Virus record (IMG/VR): IMGVR_UViG_3300037504_000682
Coordinates: 35,176 to 99,175 of that record
Length of the DNA: 64,000 bases
From: a virus
Direction: 5' to 3' (one strand)
The position numbers and the translations under genes were made by a program. Positions 15,778-23,104 of this stretch are shown here, one piece after another. Position 1 is the first letter of the stretch, and the number at the start of each line of letters is the position of its first letter. Under the pieces are notes generated by a model. It saw only the letters and a program-made list of their open reading frames with translations, searched no databases and was not told the origin of the DNA.

Positions 15778-16996
15778 TGGTCGTACCATCACACTCACCC
15801 AGCCGGCCCGCCCTATTCGCGCCCTCCTGGCCGGCCGGGCCTGGCAGACCGACGAGCAGCCGGCCGATGGCCCGGCCGACCTGGCCCAGGTATCAAACGA
15901 CCTGCAAGCCCTGTGGGGTGAGCTTGAGGCCAAGTTCATCGACCGCTCCGAACTGATCGAGGCCGCCCTGACGGCTCTTGTGGCCGGCGAGCACACCTTC
16001 GTCTACGGCCCGCCGGGGACGGCCAAGACGGCGGTGATCGAGACCCTGGCCGCCGGGATCGGCGGCACCTTTGCCGAGCGGCAGATCACGGCCGAAACCA
16101 CCACCGACGAGGTATTCGGACCCATCGACGCTGTGGCCTTCAGCCAGGGCCAGTACACCCGCCGTTGGGCCGGGATTGCCGTAGCCGACGTCTTCTACAT
16201 CAACGAGGTCTGGGAGGCCTCCTCGACCGTGACTAACATTTTCAAGACGGCGCTTGAGAGCCGCAAGGTCCACGACGGCGACGTGGAGCGGGCCATCCCC
16301 CTCCTGTCTGCCATCGCCGACAGCAACCACGTCCCGACCGACAAAAACCAGCAGGCCGACTGGGATCGATTCCTGGTCCGGCTGGCGGTGGGCTACATCC
16401 GGGACGCGGGCCTGTTTGATCTGATGCTGACGGCCGATGCCGGCGGCACCCGGCCCTTCTACCCGGATCTGACCCCGGACCACCTGCGGCTGACGGCCGC
16501 CGCCGCTGAGCTGATGGCCCTTAACCCGCCGGCCGACCTCAAGGAAGTGCTGGTCAGCCTGTGGCGGGAGCTGGGCCAGAACGGTCGCAGCGTCTCCGAC
16601 CGGCGCTGGCGAAAGACCCTGAAGCTGGCCTGTGCGGCCGCCCTACTTGAAGGGGTCGACCCTGAACCGCGCCACCTGGCCGTGGGTCGCTGGACGCTCT
16701 GGAACGAGCTGGACGAGCGGGAAGAGGTGGCCAACCTGGTGATGAGCCAGACCGATCCCCTGGCCGGGGAGGTGCTGGACGCCGAGGCCCTGCTGGCCGA
16801 TCTCAAAAAGGCCCGGGACAGCATCGCCCGGGGTGATATGATGGCCCGGCAGGAAGTGATCAGCCGGGGCCGGAAATTGTCGAAGCAGGCTCAGGAATTG
16901 ATCGACCGGGGAGCCAACGGCTACACCGGCCGGCTCCAGACCGTGATCGAGCAGGCGGATCAGGTCTGGGAAGAAGTCCTGGATTGGAAGGTGTAA
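15761..16996 (+). CDS. MoxR/RavA-type AAA+ ATPase
   Basis: The 411-residue protein has Walker A GPPGTAKT (about 83-90), Walker B FYINEVWEAS (about 144-153) and the MoxR insertion TTDEVFGPIDAVAF (about 114-127). ADSNHVPTD fits sensor I (ASNEVP in RavA). MoxR ATPases work with VWA proteins as metal-dependent chaperones or remodellers. The C-terminal part is helical. The VWA gene starts one base after the stop. Confidence 0.85.
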   Translation: MHTQINGRTITLTQPARPIRALLAGRAWQTDEQPADGPADLAQVSNDLQALWGELEAKFIDRSELIEAALTALVAGEHTFVYGPPGTAKTAVIETLAAGIGGTFAERQITAETTTDEVFGPIDAVAFSQGQYTRRWAGIAVADVFYINEVWEASSTVTNIFKTALESRKVHDGDVERAIPLLSAIADSNHVPTDKNQQADWDRFLVRLAVGYIRDAGLFDLMLTADAGGTRPFYPDLTPDHLRLTAAAAELMALNPPADLKEVLVSLWRELGQNGRSVSDRRWRKTLKLACAAALLEGVDPEPRHLAVGRWTLWNELDEREEVANLVMSQTDPLAGEVLDAEALLADLKKARDSIARGDMMARQEVISRGRKLSKQAQELIDRGANGYTGRLQTVIEQADQVWEEVLDWKV

Positions 16997-16997
16997 G

Positions 16998-18554
16998 ATG
17001 ACCAGACTGTGGCGAATTAAGGACGTTGAATCGATCTTTGAGGCCAACCGCTTCGATCTGGCCGACTACCGCCAGGCGGTGGGAGCTTACCCCCGCCTCT
17101 CGACGGCAAACAGCCGGGCCCGGGATGAGCTGGGCGGCGGCCAGCCGGCTCAGGACGCCTTCCTGGACCTGTACAAGGCGGCTCCCCGCCTGGCCGAACC
17201 CTGCCCAGCTGCCCTCTCCGGTCTGCGGCAGCTGGTCGAGCGGGGCCGGCAGACCCCGGAGTACCAGAAGCTCCGGGCCGGCAGCGTGGGCGATCTGGTC
17301 AGCGCGGCGGTGGGGGCCGAGGTCTACGTCGACCGGGTGATGAAGCACCTGCCCGATGAGGTCAAAGAGGCGATCAAGCAGCAGTCGGTCGCCCAGAAGA
17401 AGGCCGACGAGGCCCACCGGCAGGCCCAGGCGGCCCGAGATTTCTCCGAGCTGCTGGGGCAGATAATGGAGCAGACCGACGACCCGGCCCGCCTGCGGGA
17501 TTACGAGCAGCAGCTGCCGCAGGCCACCTATCAACAAGAAGCGGCCGAGGCCCGGGCCCAGGAGATGCAGGCGGCAGCCGACGAGTTTAAGGCCGCAGCC
17601 GATGAGGCAATGGCCGGCCACGAGGCCCAGGTCACCGCCGCCCTCAACCAGGCCGCCGGCCAGGCGGCCCAGGAGGGACAGCAGGTCAGCCAGGTGGTGC
17701 GAGGCTTCAGCCAGGCCGCCGGCGGAAGCGGGGAGTACGTCGACCCTGAGCAGGTCCGGGGCGTTATGGACCTGATGGCCCGTCAGCCCAACCTCCAGGA
17801 GCTGGCCGAGCTTCTGGGCTGGGCCCGGCGGATGGTCCGGGCCGAGTGGCGAAAGAGCCCCCGGGGCCGGACGGAGCTGACCGGCTACCGCAAGCAGGCC
17901 CTGGTCCCGTCCCGGATGGCCACGGCCGAGATGGCCCGGATGGTTTCGCCGGCGGCAGCGATCCGCCAGGACTGGCAGCGGCGGGCGGTCGATAACGCCA
18001 TTATGCACCGCCAGTATGAAGGCGAGAGCCAGGAGGGCCGGGGGCCGCTGGTGATGGTCCGGGATGAGAGCGGCTCGATGGAGGGAGCGCCCCACGCCCT
18101 GGCCGTGGCCCTGGAGTGGGCCCTGCTGGAGATCGCCCGGCGGGACGGCCGGCCGTTTGTCTGCATCCCCTTCTCGGGGGCGGGGCAGTCTGAAATCTGG
18201 CGAGCCCCGGAGGCGGGCAAGCCGGATATGGAGAGCCTGCTTCACCACCTGGGTCACTTCTACGGCGGTGGGACCGAGCCGTATAACCCACTGGCGGCGG
18301 CCCTGGATGTGATCGAGGCGGATGACCTGAAGGCCGACGTGCTGCTGCTCACCGATGCCGACTTTGCCTCACCCCCGGCCGACTTTATGGAGCGACTGGA
18401 CGAGGTTCGCTCCGGCCGGCCGGTTAAGATGGTCTCGGTCGTGATTGGGGCCGGGGGCCATCAGGCCCGGAAGTTCAGCGACAAGGTCATTTTTGTGGGT
18501 GACCTACTGGCCGACCGGGAGAAGCTGGCCGGGGCTGTGGGGGGGGTGGTCTAG
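16998..18554 (+). CDS. VWA-domain protein, ViaA-like partner of the MoxR ATPase
   Basis: The 518-residue protein has a long Ala/Gln/Glu-rich helical N-terminus (coiled coil about 115-245) and a C-terminal von Willebrand A domain. The MIDAS motif is DESGSM (about 355-360), with a later GGTEPYNPL threonine and LLTDADFASP (about 451-460) completing the metal site. This layout matches ViaA, the partner of RavA. One base separates it from the ATPase gene. In a phage it could remodel host or phage complexes. A conflict-system role is my hypothesis. Confidence 0.85.
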   Translation: MTRLWRIKDVESIFEANRFDLADYRQAVGAYPRLSTANSRARDELGGGQPAQDAFLDLYKAAPRLAEPCPAALSGLRQLVERGRQTPEYQKLRAGSVGDLVSAAVGAEVYVDRVMKHLPDEVKEAIKQQSVAQKKADEAHRQAQAARDFSELLGQIMEQTDDPARLRDYEQQLPQATYQQEAAEARAQEMQAAADEFKAAADEAMAGHEAQVTAALNQAAGQAAQEGQQVSQVVRGFSQAAGGSGEYVDPEQVRGVMDLMARQPNLQELAELLGWARRMVRAEWRKSPRGRTELTGYRKQALVPSRMATAEMARMVSPAAAIRQDWQRRAVDNAIMHRQYEGESQEGRGPLVMVRDESGSMEGAPHALAVALEWALLEIARRDGRPFVCIPFSGAGQSEIWRAPEAGKPDMESLLHHLGHFYGGGTEPYNPLAAALDVIEADDLKADVLLLTDADFASPPADFMERLDEVRSGRPVKMVSVVIGAGGHQARKFSDKVIFVGDLLADREKLAGAVGGVV

Positions 18555-18817
18555 TGCCTCTCCTGAACTACAGGTTCGCAACTGCGAACATCGGCCTCAA
18601 CCTCGGTCAGGCCCTGGAGGACTATTGGACCAGGTTTGGACAGGAGCCCCGGGGCATCGTGGTTAACCAGAAGCAGCTGGCCGAGGCCCAGGCTTACACC
18701 CGGAAGATCAGACTGCCGGAAAACGTGACCATCTCCGGCAGCGGCGGCTGCTTTACGTGTGAAGTGTGGCTGGAGACGAATGGCGACCAAACGAACGGGA
18801 GAGGCCCTGATGGATGA
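18554..18817 (+). CDS. Small hypothetical protein after the VWA gene
   Basis: A GTG start shares one base with the VWA stop (TAGTG), giving 87 residues. A glycine-rich GSGGCFTCEVW segment near the C-terminus is notable. The end overlaps the next gene by eight bases. No family recognised. Confidence 0.6.
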   Translation: MPLLNYRFATANIGLNLGQALEDYWTRFGQEPRGIVVNQKQLAEAQAYTRKIRLPENVTISGSGGCFTCEVWLETNGDQTNGRGPDG

Positions 18818-19061
18818 TAGACATCTGACCATAGAGGATGCAAAAAGGATCATAAAAACTGGAGTGCCCGGGGCTGTGACCATTACCCAGATCATACACG
18901 GAAGGCCCATCAGCTGGTGGACGCCGGCCATAAACGAGATACCCATCAGTTCAACTGGCGATGTTTTGCAGTTCAGCAACCCGAGCGACGCCCTGGATAA
19001 GGCAATCGAGCTACAAAAAGAGGCCATAGCCAGGCGGGAAGTCGAGGAGGGCTCACCATGA
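18810..19061 (+). CDS. Small hypothetical protein
   Basis: ATG 18810 overlaps the previous stop by eight bases and gives 83 residues; the longer frame upstream is not needed. MDDRHLTIEDAKRIIKTG leads into a soluble alpha/beta sequence with a Lys/Glu-rich tail. It ends in an ATGA junction with the next small gene. No family recognised. Confidence 0.6.
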   Translation: MDDRHLTIEDAKRIIKTGVPGAVTITQIIHGRPISWWTPAINEIPISSTGDVLQFSNPSDALDKAIELQKEAIARREVEEGSP

Positions 19062-19234
19062 ACGGATTCACCGTTTATCTTGTCGTCGGCAGGTGGGCAA
19101 AACCCGGTGTCGCTATCGACGGGAACGTATTACGGATTGTTCTCGGCTTTATCGCCATTGGCTTTATGCTAACCGACCTTGAAGTCTTTATGGGAGAAAT
19201 CCTGGACGTATTGGAGGAGAAAACCAATGGTTAA
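19058..19234 (+). CDS. 58-residue single-pass membrane protein
   Basis: This short gene starts in an ATGA overlap and ends overlapping the next ATG. The product begins MNGFTVYLVVGRW and has a hydrophobic helix (LRIVLGFIAIGFMLTDL, about residues 25-41), then an acidic tail. Tight coupling on both sides supports a real gene. Role unknown. Confidence 0.6.
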   Translation: MNGFTVYLVVGRWAKPGVAIDGNVLRIVLGFIAIGFMLTDLEVFMGEILDVLEEKTNG

Positions 19235-19532
19235 ACCTGCTCACCACGTCGAACCAGAGGTTCTGGTCGAAAATCAAACCCACAAAATCTTTGCCAAAGG
19301 TGGCCGGCTATTCAAGATCGAGTATATCCGGGGCCAGGAGCAGGACCGGCCAGAAGACATTATTTTCTGGATTTGGACCGCGAACGGCTGGCGACTTTTT
19401 GACTCCCTGAAGGGTTGGCCTGATCAAGCTATTTATACCCTGGCCGGCCTGATAGTCGAATTGACCGACCAGGCCATTACCGTCTCAGGTTCTGACCATT
19501 CCGTAGAAATCTACAAGGAGCTTTTGCAATGA
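19227..19532 (+). CDS. Small hypothetical protein
   Basis: ATG 19227 lies eight bases downstream of TTGGAGGAG, giving 101 residues. The sequence alternates strands and helices (ILVENQ-type start, FWIWTANGWRLFDSL). The end overlaps the next start in an ATGA junction. No family recognised. Confidence 0.6.
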   Translation: MVKPAHHVEPEVLVENQTHKIFAKGGRLFKIEYIRGQEQDRPEDIIFWIWTANGWRLFDSLKGWPDQAIYTLAGLIVELTDQAITVSGSDHSVEIYKELLQ

Positions 19533-20338
19533 TCTGCATTTACCACGCCGATTGCCCGGACGGCTTCGGAGCCGCCTGGGTGGTCAACCGCTGGGCCCGG
19601 CAAAATGAGGTATCGGTCAGGTTCATTCCGGCTGCCTACGGCGACGAACCTCCCGACGTGGCCGGCCAGGAGGTGGTCATCGTCGACTTCTGGTATCCCC
19701 GGGACGTCCTCCTGGAGATACACCGCCAGGCCAAAAGCCTGATCGTCCTGGACCACCACGACGGGGCCAGAGAGGCCCTGGCTGGCCTGGAGTTCGTTCG
19801 GGTCGGCGACCAGGCTGGCTGCATGATGGCCTGGGGCCATTTCTTTTACGGCTGCGAGCCGCCGCTCTTTTTGGAGTACATCCAGGAAGGCGACCTGTAC
19901 CGCTGGAAGCTGGATCACTCCCGGGAAGTCTACGCGGCCATCTGTAGCTACCGCCAGGATTTCAACCTGTGGAGCAAGTGGGAGAGCCGGGGCGCGGTCT
20001 ACCGCCTGGCCGAGGAGGGCCGGGCCATTATGCGGGAGCGAAACAACCAGATCGCCAAGCTCGCAAACGGCCCGGTGGTCCGGGTCGAGATCGGCGGCTA
20101 CAACGTGCCGTGCGTCAACGCGCCCCACTTCCTGGCCAGCGATTTGTGCAATCTGCTGGCCGTAGGTGAGCCGTTTGCCGCCAGCTACTGCGACGAGGCC
20201 AACCACCGCCGCTTCAGCCTGCGGGCCACTGCTGCCAGCGGAGTCCACGTTAACCAGGTGGCCCGGCTCTACGGCGGCGACGGCCACGAGCGGGCGGCGG
20301 GATTTACCATCAAGAAACCTGAAATTTTGGGAGGATAA
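19529..20338 (+). CDS. DHH/DHHA1-type phosphoesterase (second DHH protein)
   Basis: The 269-residue protein has YHADCPDGFGAAW (about residues 5-17), VIVDFWYP (about 50-57), LDHHDGA (about 74-80) and the C-terminal GGDGHERAAGF (about 250-260), which is the DHHA1 substrate-binding motif. This is the NrnA/RecJ/exopolyphosphatase-like fold. It may degrade nanoRNAs, cyclic dinucleotides or oligonucleotides. Such enzymes can blunt host second-messenger defences, but the substrate cannot be told from sequence. It is tightly coupled to its neighbours. Confidence 0.8.
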   Translation: MICIYHADCPDGFGAAWVVNRWARQNEVSVRFIPAAYGDEPPDVAGQEVVIVDFWYPRDVLLEIHRQAKSLIVLDHHDGAREALAGLEFVRVGDQAGCMMAWGHFFYGCEPPLFLEYIQEGDLYRWKLDHSREVYAAICSYRQDFNLWSKWESRGAVYRLAEEGRAIMRERNNQIAKLANGPVVRVEIGGYNVPCVNAPHFLASDLCNLLAVGEPFAASYCDEANHRRFSLRATAASGVHVNQVARLYGGDGHERAAGFTIKKPEILGG

Positions 20339-20339
20339 C

Positions 20340-20456
20340 GTGACTATTATCGTTGGCGCGATTTGTGGCTTGGTCGGCCTAATCGACGGCTTTGTGGTCG
20401 GCTTTACGGCCGGCTCCGACACGGCCACAGACGAAAACAGGAGAAAGTATCAATGA
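20340..20456 (+). CDS. 38-residue membrane peptide
   Basis: GTG 20340, preceded by GGGAGGAT, encodes a peptide with one hydrophobic helix (IIVGAICGLVGLIDGFVVGF) and a charged tail. The stop overlaps the next ATG (ATGA). Small membrane peptides of this type can be inhibitors or regulators. No family recognised. Confidence 0.55.
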   Translation: MTIIVGAICGLVGLIDGFVVGFTAGSDTATDENRRKYQ

Positions 20457-20782
20457 AACAGGCGATTATGAACCTCGATGACCAAATGGTCATCAAAAAA
20501 CTCAACGAGCTGGGCTTGTATGACCTCTTCCACGAACAGGCCGGCCGGGCCCAGGGGCCGGATCGGGACGTAGTGATGGAGCATCAGGAGGACGATACCA
20601 TTTATTGGTTCGTGCTCCACAAAAACTACACCGATCCCAAAGACAACGGCTACCTGATGATCCACCTCTCTGGCGCTTCAGGCGACCGGGAGGCGGTCGA
20701 GGTCGTCCGGCAGTCCTTTGAAGCTCTGAGCAAAACACCCATCGAACCGCTCTACGTCGATGAGCCGGGCAAGAGAAACTGA
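20453..20782 (+). CDS. Small acidic hypothetical protein
   Basis: ATG 20453 in an ATGA overlap gives 109 residues, beginning MKQAIMNLDDQMVIKKLNE. It is acidic with a beta-rich middle (DTIYWFVLHKNYTDP). It is the last gene of this early operon: a new promoter begins at its stop. No family recognised. Confidence 0.6.
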   Translation: MKQAIMNLDDQMVIKKLNELGLYDLFHEQAGRAQGPDRDVVMEHQEDDTIYWFVLHKNYTDPKDNGYLMIHLSGASGDREAVEVVRQSFEALSKTPIEPLYVDEPGKRN

Positions 20783-20804
20783 AACGTCCGTTCTGTGATA
20801 TAAT
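20782..20804 (+). promoter_or_regulatory. Extended -10 promoter with AACGNNCGTT site
   Basis: TGATATAAT (20796-20804) is an extended -10 of consensus quality. The palindrome AAACGTCCGTTC (20782-20793) lies just upstream, in the -35/spacer zone. It should drive the gene at 20826 and be blocked by whatever binds the palindrome. Confidence 0.65.
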
Positions 20805-20825
20805 AAGCGCAACCAGGAGGAAGCT

Positions 20826-21086
20826 ATGGACAATCCCCTTGCCATCAAATGGTCCCCGCTCCAGCGGGCCCAGAACGTAGTGACCAATCTTGAGCAGCGC
20901 GGCCTCCGGATCGACCAGCCTCACCGCAGCGACCTGGTCGCCCTGGTGCTTCACGAGATCACCCAGGCCGAAGAGGAGGCCCGCCGGCAGGAGCGGCGCA
21001 AGATCGCGGCCGAGTGGCTGGTCGAAAGCCTGCCGGCCGACGTACTGCAAATGGCCGCCGAGCGGGTCACCGCTCAGGAGTGGTGA
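20826..21086 (+). CDS. Small helical protein
   Basis: The 86-residue protein follows AGGAGGAAG and a strong promoter. It is helical, with a charged centre (EITQAEEEARRQERRK). It is convergent with, and overlaps by 20 bases, a minus-strand gene. No family recognised. Being singly expressed under the palindrome, it may be a regulator. Confidence 0.6.
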   Translation: MDNPLAIKWSPLQRAQNVVTNLEQRGLRIDQPHRSDLVALVLHEITQAEEEARRQERRKIAAEWLVESLPADVLQMAAERVTAQEW

Positions 21087-21267
21087 GAAAGGCCTGGGCC
21101 AGTTCGGCCAGCGACCCGGGCCGGATTCCGGCCAGGGTGGCCCGTTCCTGATCGGAGAGGTCGAAGTCCTGGCCGGATCCGGCCGGATCCCCCAGCAGCT
21201 GCCGGCAGAAGGCCGGGTCAACCAGGGCCTGGGCGAATAATTTGGCGAGTTCTCTGCTTGGTTCCAT
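21067..21267 (-). CDS. NHLP/Os1348-like small protein
   Basis: The only minus-strand gene candidate in this part encodes 66 residues. The pattern LVDPAFCRQLLGDP, then FDLSDQERATLAGI, resembles nitrile-hydratase-like leader proteins (NHLP, Os1348 type), which serve as leader peptides of some RiPP natural products or as free-standing relatives. TAGACT lies six bases before the ATG, so the message may be leaderless. No core peptide or maturation enzyme is visible, so a RiPP role is doubtful. Confidence 0.5.
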   Translation of the reverse strand: MEPSRELAKLFAQALVDPAFCRQLLGDPAGSGQDFDLSDQERATLAGIRPGSLAELAQAFLTTPER

Positions 21268-21342
21268 AGGGCCAGTCTAGCCCCGGCCGGTCACCGAAAG
21301 AGGCTCTTTTCTGCCGGCCGGGGCGACAAATCAAAAGGCGTT

Positions 21343-21670
21343 AAATTCAAAATAGGCCGGCTTATTTTGTGACAGCCACCAAGGAAATTACTGGTCGCTA
21401 AATGCAAGATAAGCCGGCCTTTTTGTGTGGTCGTTCGTCAGAAATTATCAGCCGGTAAACCAGGGATAGCGCCAACTAATTTCTCTGGCCACAGGAGAGA
21501 AATAGTGGCGACTAAAGGCGGGCTTATTTCTCTCTCTTGTCCACACGAATTACCGGAGCCTATTCTGGAAATAGCCCAGTTTATTTTCTCCCGGCCACCC
21601 GAGAAAATAACGGCCATTAATCGCCGGTTAAGCCGCTCTATTTTCTCCCGGGCCGGACGAGAAAAATAAA
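21343..21670. repeat. Six tandem imperfect 57-bp repeats with hairpins (iteron-like)
   Basis: Units start at 21343, 21400, 21457, 21514, 21561 and 21618. The spacing is 57 bp, except the fourth unit, which is 47 bp (a ten-base deletion). A typical unit contains GGCCGGCTTATTTTCTC, a GGCCACC-like centre and GAGAAATTA, forming hairpins. Examples are TTATTTTCTC/GAGAAAATAA (21581-21610) and ATTTCTCT/AGAGAAAT (21479-21503). No gene lies in 21268-21802. This may be a replication origin, a partition site or a structural protein-binding array. Related but less regular units recur at 34018-34292. Confidence 0.75.
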
Positions 21671-21672
21671 CG

Positions 21673-21798
21673 TTGCAAAGTCGGAACAAACGTGCTACAC
21701 TACTGTCAGCGGCGGGAGTCCAGTGCGGGCTACCCCGCCGCTTACAATTTTAAAGGCCCTCGGACACCCCGTCGCCGTCCGAGGGTCGTTTTTTTTGT
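21673..21798 (+). promoter_or_regulatory. Promoter with two-hairpin leader ending in a terminator
   Basis: TTGCAA (21673-21678), 17 bases, TACACT (21696-21701) with an extended TG. The leader then folds AGCGGCGGG (21708-21716) with CCCGCCGCT (21734-21742). A strong intrinsic terminator follows: CCCTCGGAC (21757-21765) with GTCCGAGGG (21777-21785) and eight T. The ATG of the next gene is only a few bases later. It is either a roughly 90-nt RNA or an attenuated leader. The first 40 bases recur at 43760. Confidence 0.65.
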
Positions 21799-21802
21799 AC
21801 TT

Positions 21803-22396
21803 ATGCCATCACTCCAGGAAATTGCCGCATTTTTAGCCTTCATCGCCCCGGCCGCCGGGGCTGTCTGGCTTTTGATCAGAGAACGGACCACTCAGCGGCT
21901 CAAGGCTGAAATCGAGGCTCAGAACAAGCGGTTGGAGCTGGAGCTTGAGGAGTCGCGCCAGCGGCTGGAGGAGCGCAACAAGCGACTGGAGGCCGAGCTA
22001 GAGAAGGCCCGCCAGCAGCTCGGGGCCGAGATTGACGCCCAGGCCGACCACCGGGAACACGTCCAGAAGCAGTCCGATCTTGAGACTGCCTACCACCTGG
22101 CCGAGGGAGCGGCAGCCCAGCAGGTTATGGCTGAGTTGGTGGCCAACTCCCAGGATAAGCTCGACGACGCCTACGGCTTCATCAGGTCGGACATCAAGGC
22201 CGACCTGGAGCAACTTCAAACGCTCGTTGACGAAATACAGAAACAGCTCTTGTCCTATTACCCGAAGATCGACGAGGTCCCCTCGATCAAATACGAACTC
22301 AGAAACTTCTCCACCCAGTCCCGTCTCCTGGTCAACCTCATTAGAGAGATTTACGAAAAATTATTCAAGGAGCAGTCGGATGAAAAACTGGACTAA
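21803..22396 (+). CDS. N-terminally anchored coiled-coil protein (spanin-like?)
   Basis: ATG 21803 gives 197 residues: one N-terminal membrane helix (IAAFLAFIAPAAGAVWLLI, about 6-24), then about 75 residues of charged coiled coil with repeated EERNKRLEAELEKAR. Membrane anchor plus coiled coil is the layout of i-spanins (Rz), but no partner lipoprotein was recognised. A structural role is equally possible. The start has no good ribosome site and sits directly after a terminator, so expression is probably regulated. Confidence 0.6.
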   Translation: MPSLQEIAAFLAFIAPAAGAVWLLIRERTTQRLKAEIEAQNKRLELELEESRQRLEERNKRLEAELEKARQQLGAEIDAQADHREHVQKQSDLETAYHLAEGAAAQQVMAELVANSQDKLDDAYGFIRSDIKADLEQLQTLVDEIQKQLLSYYPKIDEVPSIKYELRNFSTQSRLLVNLIREIYEKLFKEQSDEKLD

Positions 22397-22934
22397 TCGG
22401 CTGGTCGGGCCAGCAGGAACCGTTTTGATCACTATTGGATATTGCTACCTGTCCACCCTGTGGCCAGACATTATCCCCAGCACTGCCGCTATCCTTTTTC
22501 CGGTTGTCGCCGTCGCCGCTTTTATTAGTGGCTTGCGGGCCGGGCTGGTCGCCGCCCTGTGGACCGGAGCTTACAGCGCCTGGCAGCTGTGGCCGGCCGA
22601 TATTCCCCGGGCGGTGGTCGTTACCGCCAGCGCGGTCGCCCTGGCGGTTGTGGTTGGCGTGCTCAAGCGGCGCTCCCGGCTATCAGACCTGGCTCGCCGC
22701 AAGGCGACCGCGTTCGACGAGGTCAACGGCAATATCCTGCGAATAGGACAGATGCAATCCCGGCTCTTTGAGCTGCTCTCCGGCTGGCGGCACATCCCCG
22801 ATAAAGAAAAGTATCGCCAGGTCGAGATCGTTTACGGAGGCCTGGTTACCCTGGCTACGATGACCGCCGGCTGGCACCAGCTGGCCCGGGAAAAGAAGGA
22901 AGTTCAATCCGGAGGTCCGACAAAGGAGCACTAA
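22380..22934 (+). CDS. Multi-pass membrane protein
   Basis: ATG 22380 overlaps the previous gene by 17 bases and gives 184 residues. About four hydrophobic segments (VLITIGYCYLSTLWP; ILFPVVAVAAFISGL; GLVAALWTGAYSAW; VVVTASAVALAVVVG) precede a helical cytoplasmic tail. Together with the coiled-coil gene before it, it may form a membrane complex, possibly lysis- or exclusion-related. No family recognised. Confidence 0.6.
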   Translation: MKNWTNRLVGPAGTVLITIGYCYLSTLWPDIIPSTAAILFPVVAVAAFISGLRAGLVAALWTGAYSAWQLWPADIPRAVVVTASAVALAVVVGVLKRRSRLSDLARRKATAFDEVNGNILRIGQMQSRLFELLSGWRHIPDKEKYRQVEIVYGGLVTLATMTAGWHQLAREKKEVQSGGPTKEH

Positions 22935-23075
22935 GTGGGCGAACGGCTCAACATCCGCCACTCCGGGGTGGGGATGAGGCCGGACCACTCCGGGGTGGCC
23001 CTGGTCTTTCAGCTGTTTCGGCCGGGAATCAAAACCATCGGCGAGCGGCTGGCCGCCCTCGAAGCCGGGGGATAA
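22935..23075 (+). CDS. 46-residue protein with internal HSGV repeat
   Basis: GTG 22935 lies after AAAGGAG and directly follows the previous stop. The peptide carries HSGVGMRPDHSGVALV, a short internal duplication, and ends just before the terminase gene. The coupling supports it as a real gene. Function unknown. Confidence 0.5.
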   Translation: MGERLNIRHSGVGMRPDHSGVALVFQLFRPGIKTIGERLAALEAGG

Positions 23076-23104
23076 TTTATCTTTGAGCTTTCCAGGGGGA
23101 AGCG

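Noticed and set aside
16860-18257. 465-codon minus-strand ORF opposite the VWA gene
   Set aside because: Shadow frame of low-complexity composition; MIDAS motif supports the + strand.
20340-20456. Toxin-antitoxin reading of the small membrane peptide
   Set aside because: No antisense RNA or antitoxin partner could be seen; only a membrane helix is supported.
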